Below are positions 11,801 through 23,740 of a stretch of 64,000 bases of DNA, in pieces. Position 1 is the stretch's first letter. Each line of letters opens with the position of its first letter. Position numbers and translations under genes: made by a program. The DNA lies in contig JTDE01002864.1 in the NCBI GenBank assembly GCA_014338405.1, positions 1-64,000 of the forward strand, written 5' to 3'. The notes under the pieces were generated by a model. The model was not told the DNA's origin and ran no database searches. It worked only from the letters and a program-made list of their open reading frames with translations. The stretch is from Paragonimus skrjabini miyazakii (Eukaryota; Platyhelminthes; Trematoda; Plagiorchiida; Troglotrematidae).

Positions 11801-13446
11801 AACTTATATCCCTGTTTTGTGAAAAAAAGCCCAACTAGTGAATTTGGGTCCAGATAGAGAACACCCATGGAGCGCTACCTAAAATTCTGAGATCTGCAAG
11901 ACCAAGGTTAGGATAGTGTAGAAAAGGAGTAAAAATGGACGGACAATGAATTAATGAAGTGTAAAGTAGTTAGTGTCAAATTAGTACTTCTAGGTTGATG
12001 AGCATTAAGCATTGCCAATAAAAAGTGTATACACGTAGTCTATACCGGTGCGGTTTCAAAAATGTAACTGGTCCCCGAAACCAGGGGAAATTAACGGCCA
12101 AGAATTTTTCTTGTAAATTAAACTCTGGAAGTATTCACGTAGGCGAAGTTGACTTAGCGAATTCTAAGCATTTTATTTGGCGGAAGTCAAACGCTAGACG
12201 GATACTTAGTTTATAGTTTACCGCCTACGATAAACATTGAACAAAGCTAAAGGTGACTTATTTCTGATGTAGAAGATCTGTGTCTCGAACAAAAATATCA
12301 GCCTTGCCATTATTGTTATCGTCGTCATTGTCATTAGCAAGAAATTTATTGTGTGTCGCCTATAGGTCTACCTGTGTTTGTGAATAGCTCCATGGGTTTT
12401 TCCAAAGGCACTTCCTGTTTGCTATCAAATATGATGATGATTCAGGAACAGCTAACAAAACTCAGAAGAGAAGATTGCAGAAAATACAGTGTTAACTGCT
12501 TCATTTTTACAACCGTTTGACTGATTCATAGAGGATTAATCAGTTTGAACGAAGTAGGTTACTCCAACTCTACAAATCGTGTCCTCAGCTGTGACAGCTT
12601 TAGGTGTGTCCTCTGGTTGGGATCCGCTCAGGGATACCATTGCACATGAGGACGTTTATTGAGATTCATTAGCAAATTATCCACCACAAAAATACTTGGA
12701 AGCACGAGATACTAGTTGAGTTTATAGTGTATCAGGTATGGTTTAATGTACCAACAAACAGATTGTCTGTGCCGTGATTAAAATTATACAGCCGAACTCC
12801 GAAAACTTGTAAAACTGTCAACATTTGGATTCGTATAATCTTTTGTCAATTTCTAGTTATCTGGTGGGGAAACCGGGAACGTAATAAATGGAGTCAGTCA
12901 AGTCAACCGAGATTAGACTCACATTACAACTGGAAAACGGTCTGTCAGACCAATTTGTAATAAGATACAGAACGCCAACAGACATAAAAAGCTCATTGCC
13001 AGTTTGTGTTAGAGCTGTGACAGCTTACTGATATCAAAGAATCGAGTCAGTTTACGGAGCATGAATGTTACTGCGTGGCTGATTGAAATAACACAGTAAC
13101 ACCTCCTTACTGACTAATTACTGAGTCATCCTGATAATTGTGTATATTTGTCGTGTTGTAACAAATATTACGACTGAACTAACAAAACAGATCGTGTATA
13201 TGCTTTTATTGTTTTCAAGGAAACAGTGGTAAGGTGGAACAAGTTAAATTATATTGGTCGACTGATGAGACATAAAACTTCAAGCTGATTGGTTAATAAA
13301 CAGATAAACGAGAAATACTGACGGAATAACTGTACTGTCTTAAAAAGTTTTCAAAGCACTGTGTTCAAAATTAGGTACTACGATTTACGCAGGTTGTTCG
13401 TCGCAAGTGTTTCGGATACAGACCGAAAGTGTTCGGTTTAGATAGA
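8900..13446. other. No supported gene; possible lone exon at 10638-10705
   Basis: Mostly AT-rich sequence without recognisable protein. One short segment, 10638-10705, sits between a strong acceptor (CATTTTGTGCAG) and a GTAAGT donor and can read as FGRCSNVCTAC. It could be an upstream exon of the large gene, but its phase does not fit the best start of the 13.5 kb exon. Confidence 0.4.
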
Positions 13447-13690
13447 ATGAGACTCACTTTTAGTGAATTAGCCACTATTTATCTTCAACACATTATCACT
13501 TGTGTGAGTGTTCAGACAATGTTGGATTTTCAGCCACTCAATTTGAGTCCTTGTATTGAACGAGGTGGTGATGCGTACTGTCAACGACATATACTGCACA
13601 GTTTTTGTGCTAACAAATCCAACGAATGCATGTGTTCATTTGGTCACGTGGCTATCTACGAACATGGTTTTTCTTTCACTTGTAAACCAC
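13447..13690 (+). CDS. Cysteine-rich modular membrane protein, exon A (module 1, possible start)
   Basis: This exon encodes the first cysteine module of the large + strand gene: CIERGGDAYC, then C at +8, a Cys-x-Cys pair (CMC) and a last Cys, with spacings 8, 8, 6, 1 and 15. It resembles the EB module or an EGF-like domain. It ends in CCAC/GTGAGT at 13690/13691, phase 1, which fits the next exon. The start is uncertain. ATG at 13447 gives a weakly hydrophobic N-terminus (MRLTFSELATIYLQHIITC), a poor signal peptide. Inside it, GTGAGT at 13504 and TTTTCAG at 13533 could frame a 30-base intron of the tiny kind known in schistosomes. Its removal keeps the frame. Alternatively the exon begins at 13534 and the true first exon lies further upstream. 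Confidence 0.55.
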
Positions 13691-15664
13691 GTGAGTGTAC
13701 TTGGAAATTTTATGAAACTTTCTCCTGTTTTAAATATCAAAATTAGAAGATGCAACGTAATACGTGTAGGTGTGAACCTTTCGAGAACAGCATTGTTTAA
13801 ATATTTTGCAGAATTGTTGCTATGATGATGCTGTCATGGGCTAGGCGATGCATATTTGAGTACTGATTCAGAGATATTCACGGTGGTGATTATCTTTTTT
13901 CTATGCAGAAAGTTGAAAAATATAGGCAAGATTTTGCCTTATTATATCAGCTTCTTTACTGTATCAGACATTTAACTTCACTATCATCAGACTAAATATT
14001 GAATGGCATAACAGTGTGTGAATATATTATTTATGGTGAAAGTGGTTACACATAATTGACATTACTAAGCATTAGATTGAAATGATATTGAAATCAGACA
14101 AACAAAGCAATCTAGCAGTAGGCCAATAATTGTTCAGCAAATGTAGTGAATTCTGTAATTTTAAGCTGACTGATTGTGACGTCAAATAGACACAAGATGT
14201 TAGTAACTGAACAGTAACTGAACCTTATACACAAGCGAACATGACTGAGCGTTCAGATGTGATAATTTGACAGTATGTAGCGTAAATTCACTGATGTTGT
14301 GACTAACATGGTTGTTTTATGATGATATTAACCGCAAATCATTTTCTATTCATGGAAAGGTTGTGTATTATTGCCAGGCTCTAACCTGAGTAAACCACCA
14401 ACCTGTAGCTTAATTTTAAAGGAAGCTAGATGTAAATGTGTAGCTATATAAAAAATGTTCAGTTAACCAGAAGAGTGGTTAAGTATGTAGACAAACCTAG
14501 CATTCGGCCAAATACCTAAACTATCCAATGCGGACAGTTTAACGAAATTCTAGTGTAACAATCCACTTTTGTAAATTTGGATCTAATCCGTTTCTCCAGT
14601 TACTTCAATTGATTTAGCAAAGGAACCAATGAACCAAAACTAACCGGAACTCATAGATGAATTGATTCATCATGTCTAGTTGTGAACATGTTGAATTGGT
14701 AATCTCTCACTTGATACGAGAAGCGGTCATCAGCTACTGAATTTGCTTTCTGTACTATGAAATTTATCGAAACGTTGGATAGCAAACTCTTGTATTGACA
14801 ACTAACATGAACGATCATGAACCAATTTTCAAAAAGTGCCCAAGTGAAAAGCAACGGAAACATTCGACCTATGTGTTTAACCGTACAATCAAACAAAACC
14901 TGGTTTTCAAGTCACAGTAGTTAACCGCAACTTCGAATTCGTTCGGTAGGGCACCCACACGACCTGTAGTACCTAAATTGTCTTTCATTATGTTGATGCT
15001 TAAATGACGCAGCATTCTTTTGAGCTAATTGACTAATGATCCACACATATTCGGTAATAAAGTCCTATCGTGAGGGGTAAATAGGTTTGGGTCCACCGGT
15101 TTTGCACTGTTAAGGGGCTTCAGTCATAAGACATAACGTTGAAAGTGTGGATAGAATATATTGCGATCCGGTGTTCCATTGAGAACCATTTTATTTTCCG
15201 TCAGCGTTTGCAAGATCAAGTTGACTTGAACAAGAAACCAGCGAGCCAAAATTGCCTCGAACAGCAGACTTAATAAACAGTCATCAATACTGACTAATCG
15301 GTACGAGAGAAAACTTTCAATTAGCAACGTCAGGACAAGCGAGCGATTAGAAGCCGTGCATAGAAATCGTCGCGCACTGAATAGCGTTATAAATCAAATC
15401 CATTGAAGACTGAAGTAAGGGAATATATGTTGGTTTATTTTTACCAATGAGTCCAACTGGTTTATTTGAAGCACTTCGTTTCCCTGATGAACTTGAATAA
15501 AACAGTGAGAAGACGCAAGTCGTGGTGTTCTCTGGAGTGACATTTTGTAAATTTGAATCAAAGGCGGAAACGTGACTAATTTTAAACGGACAAAATTTCA
15601 TAGGGAGCAAAACAGACGGATATTAGGACTGAAAATCAAAATTGTGGGAATGTCGATTACCAGG
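13691..15664. other. Intron of the large gene, first part
   Basis: AT-rich sequence with no gene or repeat that I recognise, up to the PLE copy that starts near 15665. Short ORFs on both strands here show no protein family features. Confidence 0.5.
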
Positions 15665-16583
15665 AAAGCAGCAGCGTCAACACCAAGTATTCTTGAGCAT
15701 ATAAGGAGGACTGTGAAGTTTGGTAGCAACAACTTCAGCAAACTAAGTTATGCTTTTCCAACTGCTCCAAAAAATCATCGAGAATGCGTCAAGAAATGTG
15801 ATTCTGTGTCCTGTTTGGATTGCGTGCCATGAAACTGATGATGCCGGATGCCGTCCATCGGCATCTACATCTAGTCGTCTGGCATTTCTAGCAGAGTTTC
15901 GAACCACTTGGGAACATGCTGCTTGATACGAGCAGTTGTCAGTTTGTTCTCCCTATGCAACTCATACTGTAGCTACATGAATGTTTGTGTAAACAATAGA
16001 ATGTGACCGTCGTATACTGTTTGCTCGCAGCCGAGGAGACTGGCAGAGTTCTTGTTCGCCAAACTATACACAGTTTTGCGGCCTTGTAAGTCCTGGATAC
16101 AAAGGCTGTTAGACGTGGTACCCGTTGACCTGCAAAGTTTCTGTCAGTAAACTTAAATCTGATTGTAGATTGTCTTCTGCATCAATCCTCCGTATTCTGT
16201 GGAAAAGTGTCTTGACTAAGTTTCTCTTATACTGCACGACACAGAAGCTTTCCAAATGCATATGCTGTCCTGTCTGAGTAGGCTTCATTTAGACGAATCT
16301 TCCTACCGTGTCATCTGATCTGATCGGATGACTGAAATTTCCAGGTACAGAACATAATCATTCACTTCGTCCTTTTGTCGTCGGCCTTAGGTCTGGATGT
16401 GCTTGGTTTAGCTTCATCAATAACATATTTGAATCACCTGAGCTCTTAAAATGGGCTATTATATCATCTACGTAGCGTCTGTACAACACCGGTTTCGAAA
16501 GGCTTCCGCACACGGTGAATTCTACTTTATCCATTAGGATGTTCGTTGGAAGTGGACTCAGCGGACTTCGCGATGCAACCGCG
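15665..16583 (-). pseudogene. Penelope-like retroelement: RT palm to GIY-YIG (PLE-2), broken
   Basis: Read on the minus strand from the gap edge, the order is that of a PLE. First comes PLSPLPTNILMDKVE (the RT GSPLSP/A-type motif), then YRRYVDDIIAHF with the catalytic DD and NQAHPDLRPT. The RT thumb side follows as TQTGQHMHLESF and QYKRNLVKTLFHRIRRI. After a further stretch comes CIGRTNRQL of the GIY-YIG domain, then a frame change to QHVPKWFETLLEMPDD-like and HAIQTGHRI segments. Several frameshifts and stops break it, so it is dead. The 5' side runs into the N gap and may continue beyond it. This lineage is the same as the RT piece at 20.4-20.7 kb. Confidence 0.75.
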
Positions 16584-16723
16584 NNNNNNNNNNNNNNNNN
16601 NNNNNNNNNNNNNNNNNNNNNNNNNNNNNNNNNNNNNNNNNNNNNNNNNNNNNNNNNNNNNNNNNNNNNNNNNNNNNNNNNNNNNNNNNNNNNNNNNNNN
16701 NNNNNNNNNNNNNNNNNNNNNNN
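16584..16723. other. Assembly gap, 140 N
   Basis: Run of N. It directly abuts the 5' side of PLE-2, so an inverted arm or more RT sequence could be hidden or collapsed here. Confidence 1.
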
Positions 16724-17428
16724 TTGGTCAACTTTTGTTTAGTTGTATCGTTCTCTTATGAAAATGTTTCGGTGATATGAATACTTATGAAGAGATGTTG
16801 TCAGACGTGTTGTTCTTCGTGGATAGTTGAATAAAATAAATACTTTTTCATTGCTCATATAGTACTTAATCTGTTTATAACTGGCAATTTATTTTTCAGT
16901 TCTGAGTCGAATGACGTGTGTTTCGCCTCATTGTTGTTGTTGTTGTTATTCGTGTGCTCGTTAGGCGTGTTCGTTAAGCTAAACCATCTTAAATTCATTG
17001 AGGCGACAATTTATCATAGTTGACCAGCGTTTATTGGTTTGGTAATTACTGATTGTTTTGCAAGTGGTAAGTCAAAGGGTTTATTGCGTAACTACTTGTG
17101 AACAAGATCGTATCAGATGATGCGGCAACCTAATGCATGCTGAACTTCAAAGCTTTTATACTTGGATTAGCTATAGTGAAACATTTCAACCAAAGTGTTA
17201 ACTGCGATCTGTTTGTATTTATATCATATGTAGTCTGTTTTCTCTTCCGTTTTTGAGGTGTTGTAACATAGTGTTAACACAATGAAAGTGTATACAGCGT
17301 CACTTGAAGTGAATAAAAAACTCCTTCTCATTGTTCACTTCATTAAGGCTGTTTTGCGATGCTGAGTGATTACACAATGATCTCTTTTGTTTCTATTCTG
17401 GCTATCTTTCTATTCCTGATATACTCAG
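16724..17428. other. Intron sequence with a short TTG microsatellite
   Basis: No gene seen. A run of about five TTG units lies at 16931-16947. The last 25 bases before 17429 are the pyrimidine-rich acceptor of the next exon. Read as protein they mimic a signal peptide. Confidence 0.6.
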
Positions 17429-17557
17429 TTCTGACTGACCTGTTGTGCCGCAAGGCTGCTGACTGTGTGCACGTCTCTCGCAGCGTGTGTCATCCCGGCA
17501 TTGGACTATGCATCTGCCCGAGCGGATATGTGTTTGTTCCCGGACTTGGAGGATGCT
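17429..17557 (+). CDS. Cysteine-rich modular membrane protein, exon B (module 2)
   Basis: A 129-base symmetric phase 1-1 exon encodes one complete six-cysteine module: CRKAADC, C after 7, CHPGIGLC, the CIC pair, then PSGYVFVPGLGG and Cys. The spacing 5, 7, 6, 1, 12 is typical of EB/EGF-like folds stabilised by disulfides. The acceptor is TTTCTATTCCTGATATACTCAG and the donor GATGCT/GTAAGTG, both strong. An in-frame ATG at 17359 gives a hydrophobic leader (ISFVSILAIFLFLIYSVL), so a signal-peptide start here is possible. However, that leader overlaps the acceptor's pyrimidine tract exactly, and the phase fits exons A and C, so I prefer an internal exon. Confidence 0.65.
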
Positions 17558-18600
17558 GTAAGTGTAAGCCTACATTACTCATGTGCTTGTCGAAACTATT
17601 GATTCCGAGAGTACGTGTAGTATTAGTGATCGTAATTATCATCTAATCAGCCGAATACACTCAATTAGTGCTCGATAAGTTGGCGAGAAAAATGTTTTAT
17701 AATTTAATGCACCAGTCGTATTTGTAGTGAAATTGAGTTAGGATCAAAGCGACTTTGTTGAATATAAACTAAACTAGCCAGAAACTATTCCAATGATATG
17801 CATAGCATAGAAAGCCTTGCCAAAATAGTGTTCAGAAAGTACTGTACTGCGACCCTGTAAAACAAGACAAGGAGGAAAGAAATGAAAAAGCAAGTTAATC
17901 GAACAATGGAAGGAAATATCTACTGAACTCTAAGGCATGAGAACAACTGTTTTTGGGCAAACATTTTTTAGTTTGAGCCGCTAATCGCGACTACTCCACA
18001 TACACTTAAGAAGCGTGGATTAGTTTAAAGCAGTATAATCCGTGATGTCGACATTTGACTAATCTGATAGCAATGGGCAAGCTACGCCCTTAGATTTGCA
18101 AGCTGGCAGACTTGAATGCGCCTGAGGTGATGAAAAGGGACAATGCAAAAAGTTCTGAATTTGCGTCGACACATTATTCTTCGGCCTGGATTTTTAACGT
18201 CTGTTAGCTTCGCCGAATTAACCGTTGTCTAAAAATTGTCAGTGCCTCGTCTGCAAACAAAAGTGAATAGTCACTGCCTAAGTAAACGCAATCGCATCTC
18301 ACGAATTCAACCTAACACGAGAACCCGCCGGAAAGGAAACACCTTCAAAGAAGCGTTAAAATGTCTTTTTGTTTTGGGGTAGTGTCTCCTGAGTAGAAGG
18401 CATTTTCGTCGCGTAGAATATGATCCGTTTAAGCCATAAACAATTAATAAAACCTTCAGCCTAAATATGTACTCATCAGAATCTTCTCACTACCGTTCTC
18501 AGTATCCATAAGTACTTACCGCCAGGCCGAAACTATGATTATATTCTTTTAGTTTCATTTCGGCTCTCGTTACCCGTCAGTGGTGAAATCAACATATATA
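17558..18600. other. Intron of the large gene
   Basis: No gene or clear repeat seen between exon B and the tRNA-like element at 18.6 kb. Confidence 0.5.
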
Positions 18601-18621
18601 AGAGGTCCATCTGCGAAAAAT

Positions 18622-18691
18622 CTGGACTTCGGCTGGATTCGAACCGGCGACAGAAACGACATGCCCAAACTATCTAGTTACCGAGTTCCTG
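18622..18691 (-). repeat. tRNA-like SINE head
   Basis: On the minus strand a perfect B box, GGTTCGAATCC (plus positions 18635-18645), follows an A-box-like GGTAACTAGATAGTTTGG at tRNA-like spacing. The anticodon arm does not fold convincingly, so this is a tRNA-derived repeat rather than a tRNA gene. It shares GCATGTCGTTTCTGTC plus the B box with the element near 60.95 kb. Confidence 0.5.
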
Positions 18692-18699
18692 GTAGGACT

Positions 18700-20203
18700 T
18701 TATTGTTTAGCTATTAGAGAAAACGTCCCGAAGATGCACTCCACACATGTTCCTGATTCCGATCCAACCAGAGCCATGATGTTTCACAACTAGTCTCTTC
18801 TGAAAGAGAAGTATTTATTGTGTTGCAAATGTCACGTGGCATCTAATTACAGGGAACTTGGACGACAGTTGTCTGACCATTTGTGTACATACAGAATAAT
18901 GGTAAGATCTGTTATAAGTGGAACTGAATTTCTGAGTATTTTGTTATCAGTTTGTAGATTTCTGGAAATGCCACATGTATTGCTCATCGCGAGTAATTAT
19001 ACTGTTAGTGTAGGGCAGGGTGTACACATGGTTTTTAATCTTCCTTGGGTAAACTAAAAACTATATCATTTATTCAGATATAGTGTGTGTATATTAATTG
19101 AAATCCCGCGAGGTAGCACCTTCTGATTAATTTGCTTGGTAGATAAGACCAGTTGATTCACGTTCATCTCAAACCTATCGTAACGTGGTAGAGTTAGGAA
19201 ATGAAAACTTATAGCTGTTACGTAAACGTTGTGACTTATCCGCGCCCCATAGTTGCTTGTCTCGGCCGTGCGATTGATTGGCTGCCCTACTAACTAGTCG
19301 ACCTTGTGCACCTGTGCCTGTCATCAACTAACATCTGCGTTCTACGGATCATGGGATTAGACTATCAAGTTCACGTTGACTGTTCTTGACTCCCTTTGTT
19401 CTGACTCACTCTTACTGGTTACACTCAAGATATTACATTGATGTTTTATGATATCCAAAATAAATTTTGTTTTTATTTAGTTGTCGGACAGTGGTGGTCC
19501 GAAAGGAACTCAGATAGGCAATCAGTTACTCAATGGACCAAAGGTACTCAAATCTCTTTGTATCGGACTTCCACTTGGATTAATTCGATAGCCACGACCT
19601 CCGCAAAACATAATTCTTCAGTGAACAGAACTTACCTATAAATAGTTACGCAATAAGTTTAAATGCGGTATTCTTCTTATGCTTTCAGACAGGGAAAATT
19701 ACGTGTATGAATTACTGGATAACCATAAGCTCATGTAGGCATAAACTATTGAAAGCTACAATGTAACTTGTTGAAATCAGAAAATACTCGAAAGTTTTGA
19801 CTTTACAGGTTTTTGAGTAGTGACAAAAATGATTCATCCATGGTTTTAATCAGGTGGGTATAGCTCTTAGTTTTGTTTTCTTGTACGAACGAATTTTGCT
19901 GTTGTTGGGCTGGGGAAAATTGCTTCCGAAAAGGCACGCTGACGCAAATGGTAACAGGAATGCAACAGCTTCTACAGTGGGAGAGGGAGACATACATTTC
20001 TTCAGCACTTAAAGTGAACACTTCGTAATAACTACAACTCGGGAATACATTTTTAACATATAATCATCTGCCGATTTACTAAGCTGTTCTTCTTTTATCG
20101 GCGAACACCTGGGAATTAGCGATATTAGCATTTACGAAAGGAATTATGTATCAACTTCGAATGATTTAAAATCGAATCTGGAAACCACTCATTACAATGC
20201 ATT
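18700..20203. other. Intron of the large gene
   Basis: No supported gene. The short ORFs at 18818 and 19438 have no family features. Confidence 0.5.
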
Positions 20204-20365
20204 TGCACAGTCAAAAACATTTGACAGTTTTTAATGTCACTGCCATCAGCACTGGCGCGTCAACTGATGTCCATTAGAACCTGAAACACGCGTTCAAGGT
20301 TTGCTTAATAGAGCTGATGCAAAAACATACTTTTTTGAAACGTAATAATCTCATCAACTAAATTC
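20204..20365. repeat. Left inverted arm of PLE-3
   Basis: 162 bp, reverse complement of 20807-20968. It starts at TGCACAGTCAAAAA and ends at ATCAACTAAATTC. The shared inner 120 bp look identical apart from two or three bases. Confidence 0.9.
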
Positions 20366-20730
20366 GGATGACTAAAATTTCCAGGTACAGAACACAATCA
20401 TTCAATTCATTCTTTTGCGTCGGCCTTAAGTCTGGATGTGCTTGGTTTGGCTTCATCAATAACATATTTGAGTCACCTGAGCTCTCATAAATGGCTAGTG
20501 GGTCGTCTGCGTAGCGTCTCTACAACACCAGTTTCGACAGGTTTCGCACACGGTGAATTCTGTTGTAGCCATGAGGAAGTTGTACGTAATAACCTGGAAG
20601 CCGCAGACCACGATCGTCTTTTGCATAAACGGTGGTCATGAGAAAGAGCCTCAGGTCGGCTTTTAAACTGAAGGATACGCTTTAAACATTCTTGGTTAAA
20701 AACGTTTTTCAATGGAATGTGGATGTACAT
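20366..20730 (-). pseudogene. Penelope-like RT palm fragment
   Basis: On the minus strand the segment MYIHIPLKNVFNQECLKRI corresponds to the SLYTNIPL motif of PLE reverse transcriptases. It is followed after a frame change by RRYADDPLAIYESSGDSN with the catalytic ADD, then NQAHPDLRPT and NDCVLYLEILV at the palm end. The sequence is close to PLE-2 at 16.3-16.6 kb (both share AATAACATATTTGA and neighbours). It stops abruptly where the left arm begins. Confidence 0.75.
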
Positions 20731-20806
20731 TCAAGTTATGTCAACAGTATTTTCAAAGACATTTGCAGACCTAAATAATTTATTGCAAAAAACATTTTAA
20801 TAGTTT

Positions 20807-20968
20807 GAATTTAGTTGATGAGATTATTACGTTTCAAAAAAGTATGTTTTTGCATCAGCTCTATTAAGCAAACCTTGAACGCGTGTTTCAGGTTCTAGTG
20901 GACGTCAGTTGACGCGCCAGTGCTGATGACAGTGACATTGAAAACTGTGAATTCTTTTTGACTGTGCA
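20807..20968. repeat. Right inverted arm of PLE-3
   Basis: Mate of the arm at 20204-20365, beginning GAATTTAGTTGATGAG and ending GACTGTGCA. A CTGATGA word followed by GAAA occurs inside, but the bases next to the core cannot pair, so I do not call a hammerhead here. Confidence 0.9.
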
Positions 20969-21244
20969 ACAAACAATCAATCTACTTTGAATTAATAAAC
21001 CGATTATTGTTTTTGTCGCTTAAATCGTGGTTTCAGTTTCGATTCATATTATTTGCAACACGACATTTTCTATGAACACTTCAGGCAGTAAATTGAACAA
21101 GGGAAACTGTTTTATCCGTTCTTGGTTTGAAGTTAGTTTTGTGGTTAACACAATGTCCGTATGGAAACCAGAGGATGAAATGCCTTGGAAACACTCAATC
21201 GTAGAGTAACATTTTCTCAAAACAAATTTTAGTAGAGCAGCCAA

Positions 21245-22330
21245 AAAGGTTATTGCACACGGTTAATGACTTGGCAAGTTTATTTGAATATTATCAGATG
21301 CGTGATACAGTATGGAAAATTATAAAACGGAAAACAGGGATCAAAGATGGAACCAAATATACAGAGGGAAACATATGTTGGGGCTATTCGCTAATCAGTC
21401 GATGGCATCGTTACCAGGGCAACGCCAGGTTGACAAGTGAATCTGTCTGCACCCATAGAGGTGGACACAAACGATTCAGAGCATTTGCTTTAGCATATCA
21501 TAACAACCGAGGTTTATCAATTGCGTAACCAACTGTGAATGCCTGCGTGGTATCTACTTGATGATGGCTCTCCAGGAGATGGTGAGCGATCGGTGACGCC
21601 AGTGATCTGTGTGGTGGCTGATGTGTCCACACATTAGTGACAGCTTGTGGTATAAAGTGATATATATCTGTAGCATTCTAATTCCCCAGTACAGCGGCTT
21701 ACAATCGGCGTTATAATGACGTTCTAACATCACGTCTTTTGTATAGCAGTTGTAAAAAGATCCTCCACTTTGGTATCATCATCACTTTTAGTTAAAAATC
21801 TTGAAGGTCAGTGATCGTGGACATTTGCTATCTACGAAAACCTGGTCAGTTAATTGCGATTCACTCTGGATTGTGTCCTGAGTGAGGATTGGGCGAGACT
21901 TGTTTTGTAATACATTGGTACGAAGCTGTTAACTTACAGGTATTGATCAGTTCAAGTACATTTGCAATGAACCACGCATGGCACTGAACCGTCAATCTTA
22001 TGAGTGATGAGAATATCCAACAACGGAAGGGTCTATTACGTTCGTGTTCAAAGTTTGATGTAATGCTCGCGTGCAGTTTGCTGAACACCGTCAGGCACAC
22101 TTTTTTTAACCCATCATTCGAAACTAGCGTATCGTCTACACACAGGAGAAGTAAGTTTGCTTTTGAAGTTTGTTTCTGATGCCCAGTTTTTTTTTCGGGC
22201 CACAAAAACATCACCAAAGATAAGCCCAGGAAGATTTCCCATGATCGCGCCATCAACTTGCCTATAACATCAGTACTAATGAGTCAATACGAAATGCTTG
22301 CACCTACCAGTTTTCCTGTTCTAATGATGT
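21245..22330 (-). pseudogene. Penelope-like retroelement, RT to GIY-YIG end (PLE-4), broken
   Basis: Read on the minus strand from about 22330, the order is VDGAIMGNLPGLIFGDVFVA (RT GSPLSP-type motif), LLLCVDDTLVSNDG (catalytic VDD), LHASITSNFEHERN, then in another frame DILITHKIDGSV, DQYL and NSFVPMYYKTSLAQ. These are the usual landmarks of PLE RTs. The end, 21245-21540, matches the C-terminal endonuclease part of PLE-5 (IARHLLQSHHQ and KPRLLRYAKA regions) at DNA level. At least three frameshifts and several stops make it inactive. No inverted arm was found at 22.3 kb, unlike PLE-1, -3 and -5. Confidence 0.75.
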
Positions 22331-23540
22331 TGTTCAAACTTCACGAGTTGCCGTTTGTGCATGTTTCATTTAACAGGTGGATTTAAAGCACAAAAGCGTC
22401 ATATCAGGATATCCCATGTGACTTCCATGTACTTTAAAATTGAGGTTAATCTTCTCTTATTTAACATCCTGTGGCACTGAAGAAAATCCGAGTTTAAAAA
22501 TTCATCTCCCTCAAGAATGTTGACAGAATACTCAGAACACATAAATCCTGGCAGGTTTTCTGAAACAACATTTCGTACACACTGAACCCACACGTATGTG
22601 TAACTAAGCTGTAAATGAGACAAAGACAATGAAATGCAGAGGTGATCACAAACTCTCTAGTGAATAGCTGAGGAAACCAGTGATTGCTTACCAATAGACA
22701 GACCAATTATTGTTTTTTGGGATTAGTGGTCTCTGTCTAACCAGATTGCCTTCAAATTGAAGTTATCAGTTGAAATTCACCTAATCATTGCCCTGCTGCA
22801 TCTTGAGGTGATGAATGACTTGTGATTGTGATTGAGTTCTTATAAGGTAATCCACCTACAGGGTCCTTTGAACAATTTTAGCCTCTTCGTAAGAGCGAAT
22901 TCTTTCATCGTGCAAAACATTCGTCATGGAATCATATAGGAATATTACCTTATAACGATTCCTTACGCCAAAGGATTTTATGGTCGATTTAAGTTGAATG
23001 CGGTAATCGTTATTCGCTGCCTTGGTGACGACTATCCGAAAATACCTCACGTACACCTACCGAGAGGACGCTCGGCCGTAACGCGGTTACCATATTGACA
23101 GTAGCAGCAACGGAGACAAGACAAAATAAGACAGTTACAGTGTGATCATGTTAATACACAATTGGTTACACGTGATATGATATGGGATCTGTATTGACAG
23201 ACGAAGTTAAGTACCGGTAGTGTCTGTAAATCCTTAAGCGCCTTCTCATCAGTCCGACATGTCCTTCACACTAGTGTGCTCTTAACTGATTCATTCGGGA
23301 TTGCTGTCATACACAACATACACAACAGAACTTGTTTATACAACAATGTGCGCCCGTTTATAATAATTCCTGTCATCAGTGAGTCATAACTGAATGAGGG
23401 TTGTTTATAATTCTTACAGTCTTAACTGGTTGTGAGTGAACTTGATTTTACTGTGCGGTTTACATCTTTCAATGTTCCATCATCTGGCTTATGCGGACTC
23501 AGCTTGCGTTTAACTGAGGTAGTGAGAAGAAAAAAACATC
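22331..23540. other. Intron of the large gene
   Basis: No supported gene. ORFs at 22399-22706 on the minus strand overlap in two frames and show no family features. Confidence 0.5.
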
Positions 23541-23542
23541 AC

Positions 23543-23740
23543 GATCAAGTTGTAATACTGAATGTGTCAGCAACCTTCGACGGCCTTCATCAAGGGTGCC
23601 GTAGTCGAGGTTGATCCGTTAGATAAAATCCTTTTGAACATGCCAATCAAACTTTTTGTGTACATTCATACTAAATTTCGTACAGATATTTTACAACTTA
23701 GTTTTGTAATTTAAACCAAATCTAACTGGTTCCACTACTT
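23543..23740. repeat. Two-part dispersed repeat, copy 1
   Basis: Part A, 23543-23610, matches 37618-37690 in the same orientation (shared CAAGTTGTAATACT and a GGCCTTC/CTCA-type stem-loop). Part B, 23625-23740, matches 37500-37605 but inverted (shared CTAAATTTCGTACAGATAT-type stretch). So the two modules are arranged differently in the two copies. The family is unknown. Part A on the minus strand has a CTGA-GGA ... GAAACG stem-loop like the tails of some PLEs. Confidence 0.55.

Larger units (their letters stand above)
20204..20968 (-). mobile_element. Penelope-like RT fragment inside 162-bp inverted repeats (PLE-3)
   Basis: Arms at 20204-20365 and 20807-20968 are near-perfect inverted copies, with a handful of differences at the outer ends. 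Between them lies only a PLE reverse transcriptase fragment on the minus strand. The arms are not obviously coding. By analogy with PLE-1 and PLE-5 they are probably the untranslated 3' end of this PLE, present in both orientations, with the RT C-terminal part and the endonuclease deleted. Confidence 0.75.

Noticed and set aside
15572..15832. 86-codon plus-strand ORF with CVKKCDSVSCLDCVP
   Set aside because: The cysteines look interesting, but the segment is the antisense of the PLE-2 C-terminus.
17359..17428. Met plus hydrophobic stretch before module 2, looking like a signal peptide
   Set aside because: It coincides with the pyrimidine tract and AG of a strong acceptor, and exons upstream and downstream fit phase 1. 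It is kept only as an alternative start.
21253..21528. 91-codon plus-strand ORF
   Set aside because: Antisense of the Penelope endonuclease end. The same DNA recurs in the PLE-5 arm.
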